Positions 11,656 through 23,786 are shown, numbered from the stretch's first letter. The stretch: 64,000 nt of DNA from Rostrohypoxylon terebratum (GCA_022497145.1 MU385855.1:682001-746000); one strand, 5' to 3'. Notes: generated by a model not told the origin, from the sequence alone. A program made the numbers and translations.

Positions 11656-13535
11656 ATGTCGACCCGGAAAGTGCGATACAAGAAGCTTAACACAAAGACG
11701 CCTCTGCCCGTACTCCGCGAAGATCAAATCGACCCCAACGAATATGAGTCCCTCACAAATGAATCTCAAATCGCTACTGGCGTCGAGCAGGCAGAAGAAA
11801 ATGTGAGTTATCATTACTTTTCTTACCTTTCATACGCGTGTCACGTGATATTTCACGTGACTTCGCGATAGCTCCTACGTCCGATTTTGATATTGGATCG
11901 CATCAGCCACATCAAACCACAATCAACCACAATCAACCACTCACCTGCCCACATACGCGCCCACTTACCTCGAGCTAACATTCCCGCCAATAGGAATACC
12001 ATCTGCAAGCCGCACTAAAGGGCGTTGGTGCCAGTACGGACAATGAGATTCCAGTACCGCCTCCTCAAAAGAGCGAGGCTAGTTATAATGAGCTGTATCC
12101 CAATCCATACGTAGAGCCTAAGAGCTATATCAAATTCTCTGAAACCGTCGAGGAGACACTTGGTAGTCTCTATGACATGACAACAGAGGACGAAGAGTAC
12201 TTAAAGACCTACAATGCCAAGTGGACTGGAAATACACAGCTTTCTGAGGATGACTTCGAGCGTATCATGGAAGTGTTCGAGGATACGGCTTCGGAGCAGG
12301 CTCCCTTTGCTGCGGTCGACAATACGGTAGTGCCGTTCGACACTATGCTTCGCGCAATGAACCACTTAATCTCCGCTAAGCTGATTCAAGCCCATGCTAA
12401 GAATGTCTATGAGTATTGGAAGACTCAACGACAAGCAAGCGGCAACAAGGGTCTCCATCCTATGGTCAAGTTCGAGACCCATCAAGAACATGACGATATG
12501 GACCCCTATGTCTGCTTCCGACGACGAGAGGTCCGACAAACAAGGAAGACAAGAGCGCGTGACGCGCAGGTGAGCGACAAACTAAAGAAGTTGCGTAAAG
12601 AACTAGAAGAAGGACGCCAACTTGTTCTCCTCTCTGGTCAACGAGAAGTGTTCAAGAGAGAACTGCTGAGCAACGACAGAATGATATTCACTCTGCGATC
12701 CAGCCTGAAGGAGTCTAAGGTTCGCCTCGGTATCAAGGGTGAGGACGACGACCTGTACACTCAGAAGCCACAGAAACGACCGAGAACGGAAGCGCAACCA
12801 CCTTCTCGTCCTGCTCCTCATGGACAACTTCGCCTGATTGTCCGCCCCGATGGAGGAAGATCTGTGGAACCTGCAGACCTCGTCATCCTGGCCGACAAGC
12901 TCGCTGAGAAGGAGAACGAGTTACGTAATGATGTTGAGATGAAGATCCAGAACCATAGGAGATGGAATCACAGTTATGTGGACCTTACCGCCGACCCACT
13001 ACCTCCTGTCCAAGAGGAAAAGGAGGCAAGCTTCAGGCCTGCAAAGACCACATATCTAATGACTCCGCCGGCATCCGCGTCGGATTCCATGGATGTAGAT
13101 GAAGCGCCTCCGGCAAACACAAATGGTTTCCTTCCTCACTCTGGATTCAAGGGAATCAGCTTGAATTCAGAGGATCATGAAGAAATGTCTTCGTATCGTC
13201 GTCGTGTTGGCCGACTCGGTCGCCTGTTCGTCGATCGTCGACCGCCTAAACTGATTGGAATCAAGAGTCCTCCGCGCGAAATAGACTATTCCCAGAGTGA
13301 TCGCTGGAAATATGACCAGGATGATGACGATGATGAACAACCGGTGTATAAAGTCGACCCTAATAGCTCTCGTCAAATGAGATTCAGATCAACGATACCA
13401 CCGTCGCCCTTCCTGTTTAGACGACAGGGGGTAGATCCGGCAGCTCTTCAGGGAGGCGCAAGTCGGCAGGCTCTACCACAGCCACAAGCACCTCCGCCCC
13501 AACCACAGGCACCAACTCGCGACTCAAACCAATGA
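11656..13535 (+). CDS. EPL1: Enhancer of polycomb-like protein 1 (NuA4 subunit)
   Basis: EPL1 is the scaffold of the NuA4 histone H4/H2A acetyltransferase that anchors the ESA1 catalytic module. Exon 1 is 11656-11802 and exon 2 is 11994-13535, separated by a 191-bp intron (donor GTGAGT, acceptor AATAG, phase 0), giving 562 residues. The N-terminal EPcA domain is clear: MSTRKVRYKKLNTKTPLPV at the start, then a block with NPYVEPKSYIKF and an acidic ESA1-binding-type region (DMTTEDEEYLKTYN). The middle has DPYVCFRRREVRQTRKTRARD, followed by a Lys/Arg/Glu coiled coil and a Pro/Gln-rich C-terminus. Length and order match fungal EPL1. A second NuA4 subunit, TRA1, lies about 31 kb downstream. Confidence 0.96.
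11921..11940. repeat. 10-bp tandem repeat in the EPL1 intron
   Basis: Two exact AATCAACCAC units are preceded by a variant third copy inside the 191-bp EPL1 intron. This may explain why that intron is longer than its neighbours. Confidence 0.6.
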
Positions 13536-15953
13536 ATTTTCGGTAGAGCTGCAATAACCCCTAAGCGGTTGTCGTCGCGAGGTCGGCTTGAAGCAACTAA
13601 ATAGCTGCACAGTGCTCAGAAAAGTAGCTTTTCTTGGCTTTAGCTAAGCACATTGCTACCTGCAAACTTGTTAGGAAACCTGCGCTTTTCTCGCCATCCA
13701 TCAGCCTTTGACGACTTAGCAATGAGTGGTCTGGCGTCGCAGATGAGGTGGACCGAGATGTCTGTCAATCCACCAATCCCACTCAGTTAGTACACCCATA
13801 TTCGCGACAATAGCTGTACATACCTACTGCGAACACGTGGGCCTAGCTTTGGAAATGGCAAATCAGAGGACGGAGTAAGGACCCGTCGTTCTGTAAATGT
13901 ATATAGTCTTCAGAGCCACATGCATAGCCGGGGGAGTTGGGAGAGCTGTTCTGGCGTTCAGGACTCCGGCTAAGAAAGGAGTGTAAGGGAACAAATATAA
14001 GTTCCTTCTTGTCCGTTTTCAAAGATCGATTTGGTTGTCGTGATGGCCATCTGTTTGCGACTTGTGTTTGTCTCTGCCCTAAAGTGATTATCATGCGAGG
14101 GAGTGGGTGTTGGTGTTGGTGGCGATGGCATCACTCCTCTTAGGGGATAGATATCGCATACTTCGTTATCTCGTCAAATAACAACGTAGTTAGAAAGAGG
14201 TCATAGCCCTCCATTCGTGAGCAAGACGACAGTGGGATATCGGTCTTAAGCGCAAAGTGTGTTGTATCTGTGCTGTAGCCCGTCAGTTTTTTTTTGCCCT
14301 CTTGATTTGAGCGTTCATGTATAGACGCAGCTAAGCGAGACCACAAAGCCCTATCAGGTTTGAAAGATAGGAAAAATGAACGAAACGAGGTTTGTCCTGT
14401 GAAAGGGTGGTAAATGTGGTAGAGTAGTTGAGAAAAATATCATGTGTCGTCAACTGATAGGCACACAGTATAAGTACTGTCCAAATTAACTGTAGGGGTT
14501 ATGAATCAAGGTAAAGTGACGAGAAACAGATCACACAATTATGTGCCAAAGAAAAGGAGAAATGTTAGGATTATAAAAGAGAAATGTCGCAGAAGACTAA
14601 GTGAAGGGCTTGACAATTTACCTGGGTAAGTGCTGCGTGGAAGCGCGCAACTCCGAGGTGTCTCATGACCACTCCCCTCGGCTGGTCTACCTGAAATTAC
14701 CTGTCCGTGCTACCGGCACGGAGGAGAACTTTGGTGTAAAGTTGTATGTCTTCGTCTCTTGACAGGTAACCATAGTTATCTTGTCAGGAATATGCGATAT
14801 GGACTCGTACCTCGTGAGGAGTTGACAGAATCCCGCATAACGTGAACGTGTAGGCGCTGGCGTAATCTGCCCCATTTGCGGCGAAGCTCGTAGGATTCGG
14901 CGAAAAAGGGAAAAAATATAGACGAGGAGGCCAACGAGGAGAGTCGCAGAAAGGCAATGGAGATATGGGAAGAGGAGAGAAATGGAATAGGATCGTTAGA
15001 AAAACGTGTCTGCAGAAGGCTTAAGTCAGCGACAGTTGGGAGAAGACGTTGGTCTCGGATTACGGACAACAATGACGAACATGGATTCCTATAGTCCCCC
15101 CCATTCGGAGAACGGTTTTTCTAGGGTAATTCATATGGTTTCTCGTACACACATATATTATGGAATAGAAAAGGAGCACGAAAAAAAGGGAAAGAGGAGA
15201 AATATGGCATTAAGGTTGGTAGTTAATAAGTTTGTGGGAGGATTGACAAGAGGTTGGAAAAGGTAGCAAGCGATTTGGTAATATGGTAATATGGGATTTC
15301 TCCCTGGTGCTTAGGACTGAAGGCTATTATTGAGGTGAATAAGTGTGGTTGCCCCACTCTGGCGCAACTCGACAGCACTGAGCCAGCTGGTACCTAAAGT
15401 TTCTAAACCTTAAGGCGTCGAGGTCCACCACGTAGATTCATACTAACCTCTTTGGGAAGCGGGAATGGAAGCAGAATCGAAACAAATTTATCGATAAGGG
15501 TCATCAAGTCGCCCATCAGTCGTCATTGGAAGAGGGGTCTTCTAAAGTTTCTGCACATGCAGATATGTACTTCTACCCGCTCCTACATTCTACCCCACAT
15601 CGAGAGAGCCTCAAAGTTTTTATTTTACTATTCAAACGCTAGTGATTTGAACGAGAGCAAACTATTTTACAAATTTGAAAAATTTCGAGGTTCGGGATTT
15701 CCAAGGATTTTCTTCACTAGTTGCGGCAACTTGGCACGAGGACCCCTAGATTGGCAGATTAGTTCGGCATAATCGCCTTATAGGTCCGTTCGCCACATCT
15801 AAAAGTCCGCGCTTAATTAATAACAGATCCATTCTCCCTATCAGCCCCACCCCGCTCCATCCATCACCGTTGGCAACGCACTTCCCGCAACCTTTGATAT
15901 ATGGTATATAGTACCTACTATACCAGGTGACCAGGTCCCCTTAGCCCTAAGCG
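13536..15953. other. Intergenic between EPL1 and KAE1
   Basis: It holds the 3' flank of EPL1 and the promoter of KAE1. Several open frames of 60-105 codons occur on both strands (for example 14776-15072 and 15452-15772), but none shows a domain, a signal peptide or splice partners. I do not call a gene. Confidence 0.45.
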
Positions 15954-17051
15954 ATGGCGAAGAAGCAACCCGGTCCCCTCCTGGCCATCGGCTGCGAGGG
16001 CAGCGCCAACAAGCTCGGGATCGGGATAATATCGCACGATCCGGTGACGGGCAAATCCGCGATCCTAGCCAACATCCGACACACCTTTGTGTCGCCGCCG
16101 GGGACGGGTTTCCTACCCAAGGACACGGCGCGACACCACCGCGCCTACTTCTCGCAACTGACCAAGTCCGCGCTCGCCTCCGCGGGCGTGACGGACCCGG
16201 CGACCCAGCTCTCCTGCGTATGCTACACCAAAGGCCCCGGCATGGGCGCGCCGCTGCAATCCGTCGCCGTCGCCGCGCGCACGCTGTCGCTGATGTGGGA
16301 CCTACCGCTCGTGGGCGTGAACCACTGCGTCGGACACATCGAGATGGGCCGCGAGATCACGGGGGCCCAGAACCCGGTCGTCTTGTACGTGTCGGGGGGC
16401 AACACGCAAGTGATCGCGTATGCGGAGCGGCGGTACCGAATCTTCGGCGAGGCGCTCGATATCGCCGTAGGAAACTGCCTCGACCGCTTCGCGCGGACGT
16501 TGTCTATAAGCAACGACCCGGCGCCGGGGTACAACATCGAACTTCTGGCGCGCAAGTCTGAGGGTAAGAAGCTGTTAGATCTGCCGTACGCCGTGAAGGG
16601 TATGGACTGCAGCTTCAGCGGCATCTTGACGGCGGCGGATCTGCTAGCTGCGCAGATGAAGGAGCAACGCGAGAAGATCGCGCGGGGCGAGGATGTGCCC
16701 GAGGAAGACCAAATTGGGCCTGAGGACTTGTGCTTCAGCCTCCAGGAGACTGTCTTTGCGATGCTCGTAGAGATCACCGAGCGCGCAATGGCGCATGTCG
16801 GAAGTAACCAGGTACTTATCGTAGGTGGCGTGGGATGCAATGAGCGACTACAAGCGATGATGGGGCAGATGGCGAAAGAGAGGGGTGGGAGCGTGTATGC
16901 GACTGACGAGCGCTTCTGCATTGACAACGGTATCATGATTGCCCATGCTGGTCTGTTGGCCTACGAAACAGGATTCCGTACGCCACTGGAAGATAGCACT
17001 TGTACGCAGCGGTTTAGAACAGATGAAGTTTACGTCAAATGGAGAGATTAA
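15954..17051 (+). CDS. KAE1: KEOPS complex tRNA threonylcarbamoyladenosine transferase KAE1
   Basis: KAE1 (OSGEP, of the Kae1/TsaD/Qri7 family) is the catalytic subunit of KEOPS. It transfers the threonylcarbamoyl group to A37 of ANN-decoding tRNAs; KEOPS also affects telomeres and transcription. This is a single exon of 365 residues, typical for the cytosolic/nuclear enzyme, and it lacks a mitochondrial leader (so not QRI7). Visible motifs are an ASKHA-type start (LLAIGCEGSANKLGIGI), YTKGPGMGAPL near residue 92, the metal-binding HCVGH (His124 and His128), YVSGGNTQV at 145-153, and FCIDNGIMIAHAG near the C-terminus with the conserved Asp. It is GC-rich compared with the flanks. It converges with the SNF1 beta gene 450 bp downstream. 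Confidence 0.97.
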   Translation: MAKKQPGPLLAIGCEGSANKLGIGIISHDPVTGKSAILANIRHTFVSPPGTGFLPKDTARHHRAYFSQLTKSALASAGVTDPATQLSCVCYTKGPGMGAPLQSVAVAARTLSLMWDLPLVGVNHCVGHIEMGREITGAQNPVVLYVSGGNTQVIAYAERRYRIFGEALDIAVGNCLDRFARTLSISNDPAPGYNIELLARKSEGKKLLDLPYAVKGMDCSFSGILTAADLLAAQMKEQREKIARGEDVPEEDQIGPEDLCFSLQETVFAMLVEITERAMAHVGSNQVLIVGGVGCNERLQAMMGQMAKERGGSVYATDERFCIDNGIMIAHAGLLAYETGFRTPLEDSTCTQRFRTDEVYVKWRD

Positions 17052-17499
17052 AATCATTCATGATTCCACTTGCTTAGCTGTGACCATTGTGGGTTTTTTT
17101 ATTCGTTATAGACGTCGTCTATATAGACTTTATATCCTCTGCTTGCGCGGTTTGGAGTTTGCGTCGTATGCATCCTTCTATGATTTCATGTCATCGTTTG
17201 GTTCTCGTTAAAACCAGGTTTCCATAGCGCGGGCCGTTCCGCATTGAGCCTTCCACCAGCAACTTATAACCAAAATTTGATCTGGGCAGATCTTCCGAGA
17301 AAATGTGAAATACATAGCACTAGCCAGCGCAATTCCAAAAATACCGTAACCCGGCCCAAGTCATGGAGTATGACTTTTTCCTTCGCTTAATAGCCAGTAC
17401 ACCGAGAGGTACCACCCTCTCAAGACAAACCTCTGAAAAATATGAAATGTCATCCCCCATGGAGACTGGTCGCACGTTGTCACCTGAGAGAACAGAACG
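17052..17499. other. Shared 3' region of KAE1 and SNF1 beta
   Basis: A 448-bp gap lies between two converging genes. I see no gene; both 3' untranslated regions should lie here. Confidence 0.6.
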
Positions 17500-19041
17500 C
17501 TACTCGTTCTTCGTAGCCTTGTAAATAATTGTAGTGACGTACTTTGAGATTGTTAGCATCGTGATATCGAAGACGGCGACTGACGGAGACAATTCACCTT
17601 GCTTTGGTATCGAGTAGTAGCCGATACGGCAAGTACGTTGTTCTTGATACTACATGTGGCTAGATGGTTAAGTATTGAGTGATTCGGCATATTCAAAACA
17701 CTGTTGTCGTCTTTGATGAGCGTAGTGTTGTTCATGATTGGTTTGCTTAAGAAACCAGGTAGGCTGGGGGGTGGCGGAAGTCGTTCCAGGGCTAGCGCGG
17801 AAAGTCTATATGACGAGGATTCTTCAGGCTGGTCGAAATCATCTAGGTATTGAGGAATCTTTGCGGTAAACTTCTCGACTGGATCTACCACTTTGGGCTG
17901 TGGGCCTTTGACTGAGCCATCGTGGGAAGGCTGTCGCGATGGAAGAGACAGCGCAGCCTCGTTCGACTTCGGAACGCCAGCGTCCAAAGGAACATTTCTT
18001 GAACCTGCATCGTCGCCACTCACCTCAATGTAGTTGACCAGGTTGTTACCAAAATCCACGGTGGTAGGCAGGTCTGGCGAAGTCTGCATATTTCCGTCGA
18101 CCAAGAATTTGATGTGATGCGTGCCCGGGAAAACGGGTATTACTGTTTGCAATACACCCTCCTTATCCTTGCTATACCCGAAAAAAGAAAAGAAAAGTCA
18201 GCAATTAATTTTTTGCATTCTTCATTTTCCAGCGATTTTCGCTTCATACTTAAAACCTAGTAGTTTAGTTACTAGAGAGAACTCACGCTGGAAGTAACCG
18301 TTGCTTTCGACTCCACTGAAACGGTGTCCCTGTGACATAAACCTTCTGACCACCACGCGACCACTCTATGCGAGTTGGTATAGTTGGTCGTGTCTTGTCA
18401 ACTCGAAGTTCTTCGGCATCGTCTTCATCAGTCGCATTGCTGAGCCCCGAGGCACGGCGCGGTATACTAGTGGTTTCGTCAAGAGCTGGCACGTCATCGA
18501 GGGGTTTGACGTCAGCATCGCTTGGCGCGACAATAGGCGACCCAGGAGTATGGATCTCTTCTTCAATTGGGAGCGGCAATCTTGGTGGACGGTTGATATG
18601 ATACGACATATCTTGAATGCTACTGGAGGTGGGGCCTGATATGAGGCTCTCCTCGTACTGAGAATCGTGGGCGTAAGAGGAGTCCTGTTCCTGGTGGGAA
18701 TAGGAGAAGGGAACTGCTACAGGCTGAGAGTGCTCATCCTTGAATTCGGCGGGCTTCGGCTTTGGCTCGGGAGCTTTAGGGATTGCAGAAGAGTTGTTAG
18801 AGCTAGTGGAGGGTGAGGAGGAGTTGAGGATGGAGAGTGGTCTCGACTGGGAGTTCTTGTTCAGGATAGATGTACCGGTTGCCTGGATAGTCGAAGCCTC
18901 GGGAGAAGCTGGTGACCTAATCTGTTGGTTGTGTATTGATACCAGGTTCTTGGGCTCCTTCTTGGAAGATCGCGGGGATTCGTACGACGAAGCTGTAGTG
19001 GGGGTGGGCGGTTTCGAGGTTGAGGAAGGGTTATTACCCAT
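17500..19041 (-). CDS. SNF1/AMPK beta subunit (SIP2/GAL83 type)
   Basis: This is the beta subunit of the SNF1 kinase, which bridges the kinase and gamma subunits and helps set localisation in glucose sensing. Minus-strand exons are 18287-19041, 17598-18171 and 17500-17541, giving 456 residues. It begins MGNNPS, an N-myristoylation context. A Ser/Pro-rich disordered region of about 220 residues precedes a CBM48/AMPK glycogen-binding-like domain (PTRIEWSRGGQKVYVTGTPF, then FPGTHHIKFLVDGNMQTSPD). The C-terminal AMPKBI domain includes PNHSILNHLATCSIKNNVLA and ends YVTTIIYKATKNE. The last intron (56 bp, branch GCTAAC) lies only 13 codons before the stop and is required to reach that ending. Without it the frame runs on into unrelated residues. 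Confidence 0.94.
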
Positions 19042-20919
19042 TGTTCTGACGTGGGGTGACGGGGGAGGAAAAGGAATTCCTCCCTCTAGTCGTTAGGCTT
19101 AGGCTATTTTTTTTTTTGCTTGTTCGTAATGTAGGGAAGGTAGGCAAGGTATTGAGACCTCAAGGGACGGAATTGGCACAGAATTGGATCAATCGCGGGG
19201 AAGTCGGAAGCTGACGGGCGGGATACGGTGCGTCATGCGTCGTGCGTCGTGGCCGTGGGCGGGTGCCGCAGGACCAAGGCGGTGTGACCGAGTTTCTCGA
19301 GAGGGGATTTGATGAGATCTGATGGGATTTGCTTCGAGTGATTCAAGCTGAGCGATACTGGACTGGATGGACTGACGGGACGTGGATCACCGCAAGCAAA
19401 ATGTGGTCATGAGACCTTTTTGGCGTAGTTGGGGCTATGAGACAGCGAGAGGGATGTATGTGGAAAGGTTGGGGAACGATCGGGAACGATTGGATGTAGA
19501 TGGGGGAAGATCTAAACGAGGAAGGACAAGGTTCAGCACTTAGCAGGCTTTGGCAGTCTTTGGCAGGCTTCAGCAGGTATTACAGAGGGTACAGATTCAA
19601 AGTCTCTCGTCGTTTCCGTGATAACGACTAAGAGAAAGAGGCCAATCAATTCACACCCCTGCTCCCTGCCCGCCTTAATGGCCCCGGTCGAAAGCTACGC
19701 ACTGACCACAATAGCCGAATATCACCGCAAGGGTCCAATACATTAGGTAAGTATGCTTGCAGACAGGTTGGTACCACAATCCGCCTTGGTACTTGGATTT
19801 TATATGTATACCCACGATATTTATTCGGTATATATTCGATAGCATACGTTCACTCTTCGTACTTACATGTATGTCATGCCATCTACATATAGTAACGGGA
19901 ATAACAAGAAACCGGATATACACTCTATTCATCGCATCTAGACGCAGTAAGAAGTCTTTAATCTATTTATTGTACATACATGCGTCTATGCAAGCAAGTC
20001 AATCTTGTCGAGGTCAGCGGTGAGCGCAACGCAACGCAACTCAACCACAGCAGATTATTGAGATGCATGTACCAGAGATGAAATCAGCCTTGAAAGAACG
20101 CTGAGCCGATCGAGCCGCGTTGCTGCACGTGGATATACTCGGGTTTTCACTTACATAACAACCTTTCATCTTCGAGCTTTTGACCCCAAACATGCAAATA
20201 TGTTCCAAAGTTCCAATACTTCCCTCTGGCAGCCAAGCCAAGGTCTCGGTGATCTAATTCATGGAATTCATGGATGTTCCAATCGATCTTCCTACTAGGT
20301 ACGCAAGGTCAACTATTACCTAGGTCCTAGGTACCTATGTACCTACATAGCTTCCATTTTACCCCACCGGATCGGACTAACGAATTCACCTTCCACCCGT
20401 GGGGTGGGGTCGTGTTCCGGTTCCACTCCATGTTCTGAGTCGGACAACGGGCGGATTGGGCGGTCTAACAATTACTAGGTAAGACTTAAGTACCTACTCC
20501 CTAGAGTTAACAAATGTAAGGTACATTCCCAAGTAATCGGGAAACTACTACTCAACCATCGCATACCAGAGGACCGGAGGGAAACTAAGGCCGTACTTGT
20601 GGTCTCCGTGGTTTCTGTGGTTTCTGTGGTGCCTGTGTGGCACCTAGCTACTTGATCATCTGAAGCTGACGCCAAGAATGAAGCGTCACCTTCGTCACTC
20701 CGTCATACCTAATCCCTAACATCTTCTCTAATCCGTCGGTCATAAAATCCGGTCAAGGCGTAATAATCTGCTGTTATACTATTATACGTAAACAACTATC
20801 CCGCAAAATCGGCTCACGTTGTTCACCGATCAAGTTCGAAGTCTCCAGTTAGAAAGGCAAGAGAGAGATCAACCCGCGCCATCGTCAAATTCTTCAGGCC
20901 ACGAGGCCGATCCGTGACC
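19042..20919. other. Intergenic between divergent SNF1 beta and membrane protein genes
   Basis: It contains the promoters of both genes. CCTAGG/TACCTA words are dense at 20295-20350 and 20474-20505. A short imperfect repeat of GGCAG(T/G)CTT words lies near 19545-19575. No gene is supported. Confidence 0.5.
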
Positions 20920-21716
20920 ATGGATTGGCTGGCCCCCTTGCAGACTTTCGGCACGTCATATCTGTATCCCACGCTCAAGTCGTTGTTGAGGTTGTGCTAC
21001 CTGGTCACGATACCTCTACACTATCCCATATACTACTTCCTATACTACTTCGCCTCCTTAGTCATGTTTCTTTTATCTCCTATCTGGCATATGCTTCATG
21101 CTGTCTCAAACGTTACCCTGGCTGTTATGAGTATACTCCCTAGGCTTAAGGTATTTGCTTCTCCATACTTTTTTACCGCTATAGCTTCTTCTATAGCTTC
21201 TCTTTGTGAGTTATATAGGTAGATAGATCCTATGGCTAATTATAATGTAGTACCTTTATATCTATGTAAGAATCCCAACGGGGAAAGGCCGTATGTCAGG
21301 AATGGCTGTCGTACTAACACCGACGCAAAATACAGTTCGCCTGCGCAGCCGTTATAGGTATATGTGCCGGATGCATTTTGCATGGAACTTCAAGCTTTAT
21401 ATTTGTCGCTCTGGGCGTTGATACGTCACGAGATCGGGATTTAGTTACCGGTGAGGATGAGCTAGATTCATTATGGGACGACAGTCTAGGTTTTGGCACG
21501 CCAGATACCAGAATGCGGTCGAAGGGAAGCTCTTCCAGGTCGTCTAGACCAGGCATATCCTCCCGGCGTATAAGGTCAAAACAGGAAAAAGACGATGCCT
21601 ACGAAATGTTCAAAAGACAATGGGAGCGGCTGAGGCCCTCTGAGAAACCCAAGAGACGACGCGGCGGATTGCTCTCCCAGACGATCCACGAGGAAAGTAG
21701 TAGCGATCTTACTTGA
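20920..21716 (+). CDS. Small fungal membrane protein, three exons including a 15-nt exon
   Basis: No named function. The model uses exons 20920-21150, 21251-21265 and 21336-21716 (all phase 0), giving 208 residues. Residues 1-77 start MDWLAPLQTFG and contain aromatic hydrophobic segments (HYPIYYFLYYFASLVMFLL). A 15-nt exon would add YLYIY ahead of the hydrophobic stretch FACAAVIGICAGCILH. The C-terminus is charged and disordered (Ser/Arg-rich, then RRRGGLLSQTIHEE). From memory, similar Sordariomycete proteins have a comparable aromatic run before this segment, which is why I include the microexon, but this needs an alignment. Intron 1 has a weak GTATTT donor with branch GCTAAT; intron 2 has donor GTAAGA and branch TACTAAC. 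Exon 1 could instead join exon 3 directly in frame. Confidence 0.68.
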
Positions 21717-22153
21717 AAGCGTAGCACATACCGCTAGTAAGCTCTAACACTATATCAACACAAGGAACAGCCTATTACGCTACTATTACCCGAATGTGCT
21801 ATGACCCGAGTAGCCCTACTTGGTTGATTTACGATTACGACCGGATTTAGTTTATAGACCAAGACAACCGAAAACCAGGATCTAAGGAGTGAGAGAATCA
21901 TTGTTTGATCCCCCTTAGGTGCTCTAAGCCATGAAATTCTCTAGTACTAGGGAACATTTCATATGAGAATCACGCGAAGCTTAACTTCTACTTATTATGA
22001 GGATCTAGGTAGTGTATATATAGTGCAATGGCCACAATAAGCCAAGTATTGGGTATACGTGGATATGAAATGGCCATCACTCAGAGCTTCCGAGGCTAAT
22101 TAGCTGGGGGGATTTATCACATACAGCTCAAACAACCACCGCCCTACTCATAT
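21717..22153. other. Intergenic, convergent 3' ends
   Basis: A 437-bp AT-rich gap lies between the membrane protein gene and the cysteine-rich protein gene, which converge. No gene is seen. Confidence 0.55.
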
Positions 22154-22997
22154 TCACGACAACATCATAACAACACTTACGATACCCAGCATCGGCAATA
22201 AGCTCACTATTGTCATACAACCAAAACCGGTTGGGGTGGCCGACACAACACTCTGCCCTCCCGAGGTCGAATCCGCAGCGGAATCCGCGTCAATAGCCGA
22301 ACCCAACGTCGACGTCTGCTGCCCAACCTCACCACCCGTCGACGAGGCTATCGAAGCCGCCGTAGACTGCGGCGCAGCCGTAATCAAAGGCCTATCCGTC
22401 GCCGTAGCAGGCTGCGCGGTAACCTCCGGCTTCGACAACACGGTCTGCGTCAAGTACCAACTAGCCCACTCCGAGGGCTCGGTGAAAGCTGCTACCGAGT
22501 CAGCAAACCCAACACACCAACTCTCCACCGGATCACCCGGAATACTCACGCCTCTCCGAAACCGTCACGCCCCCCACCACCGTGGTGACCAAGCTCCCAT
22601 ACTCCAAGCTCGGAACACACGCCGTGCTCCGCACCAAATCCGCCCACCCCTCCACGCACCAAAACATGCACCAGCCCACGTTCTCCGGCGTAGCCTGGTT
22701 CCTGACCTGACACGCGTCGTAGCACCCCGGCGCCGCGCTGCTCATCGCCGGCAGCGGGTCGTCCTGGACACAGTTTAATTGGCAATACGGGATATCCGTC
22801 TCGTTAACGGACCCGGGGAGCAGGCTGCCCGTCGCGACGGCGACGGGCACCCCGCAGCCGAGGAGGCAGGGGGCCTTGTTCGCGTTGAAGGGCGGCGAGC
22901 CGTCGAGCGTGTCTTCGCAGATGATCGGGTCCGGGACGGCGGCGACGAGGGTCGGGGTTAGGAGGGCGGTGAGGATGAACTTATTAAATCGAGACAT
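22154..22997 (-). CDS. Secreted cysteine-rich, probably GPI-anchored protein
   Basis: Function unknown. Exons 22550-22997 and 22154-22488 join across a 61-bp intron (donor GTGAGT, branch GCTGAC, acceptor GTAGCAG), giving 260 residues. A signal peptide is clear (MSRFNKFILTALLTPTLVAA). Residues 21-135 or so carry about ten cysteines, including CLLGC, CQLNC, CYDAC and WCMFWC. The second half is Ser/Thr/Ala/Gly-rich and ends in a hydrophobic stretch (IVSLLPMLGIVSVVMML) typical of a GPI-attachment signal. The cysteine spacing does not fit the CFEM pattern that I know. The likely location is the cell wall or plasma membrane. The gene is GC-rich compared with the flanking DNA. The ATG at 22997 is chosen because it places the signal peptide at the N-terminus. 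Confidence 0.8.
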
Positions 22998-23786
22998 TAC
23001 TTCTAAATATCTATAAAATAAATATAGAAAATGATTAGGTATAATGAGTTGATTGCTATTTACAACGCAAAGCAAGTCTTAGGAGGGTGGCGCCAAGATC
23101 GTGAGATATATACAAATCAACTTCAGCTCGGGAGGCTGCCTATACGATCCTCCTCCTCATTGGCCGAGTCTAGGCCCGGGATGGTTACATTGTGCCGGCC
23201 TGTTCTCCAGCGGCGCAGCAGTCGCAGGGCTCCATTGCATAGATACGAGCCAACGACGAATAGGTTAATGCGACTTCCAGTAAACAAATCGTGTTGACCC
23301 ATGGTCGGGAAGATACCAGAGCCGCGGCCTCTATTCGCCGGCTCAGGTATGCGGCTCAAAAGCAACGTATCCGGATGCAAGTAAGAAATTCACATTCACT
23401 GAGGATGTATCATGTCATTACTAGAAGTCAAATCAATTCGTGTACCAAGCCTATGCTATGAGCCTAGCAAGACATACTGCACGCTAAACAGTGCGCATGT
23501 CCTAGAATCCCTAAAAAACACAAAACGCCGACCGGTACGCCGTTGCAAGCCGCACCATGAGCTCGCCGCACGTCATTATTGGGGAAAAGCCCAGCCGTAA
23601 AGTACATGATTAGGAGCTTCGATCCGTCTGACCTCCTCGAGGTCTCCAAGAATTACCCCGAGTCCAATTTCTGCCGGAGCGAACGGGAGACCGAAACCTG
23701 CTGGAGGGAGGGGGTTTTAGTGAAGGCAAGGCAAGGGGACGAGGATTTTGATGTGATCCTCTTGACTCGTGAGATCTTTTGCGATT
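22998..23786. other. Intergenic between the cysteine-rich protein gene and BUR1
   Basis: This is the promoter of the cysteine-rich protein gene plus the BUR1 3' flank. Frames such as 23412-23600 (plus) have no recognisable content. Confidence 0.5.

Noticed and set aside
14776..15072. Possible 98-codon minus-strand gene between EPL1 and KAE1
   Set aside because: There is no recognisable domain or splice partner, and the composition is Ser/Leu/Phe-rich as in random AT/CT-rich DNA.
16223..16936. 237-codon minus-strand frame in KAE1
   Set aside because: It is a shadow of KAE1, which has every family motif on the plus strand.
22236..22778. 180-codon plus-strand frame opposite the cysteine-rich protein gene
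   Set aside because: It is antisense to a gene with a signal peptide and Cys pattern, and its own protein is low-complexity without motifs. GC-rich coding DNA commonly opens the reverse frame.
22154..23075. Apparent frameshift or two separate genes in the cysteine-rich protein locus
   Set aside because: The two frames overlap only because a 61-bp intron (22489-22549) with GTGAGT, GCTGAC and GCAG is read through. Splicing restores one 260-residue protein.
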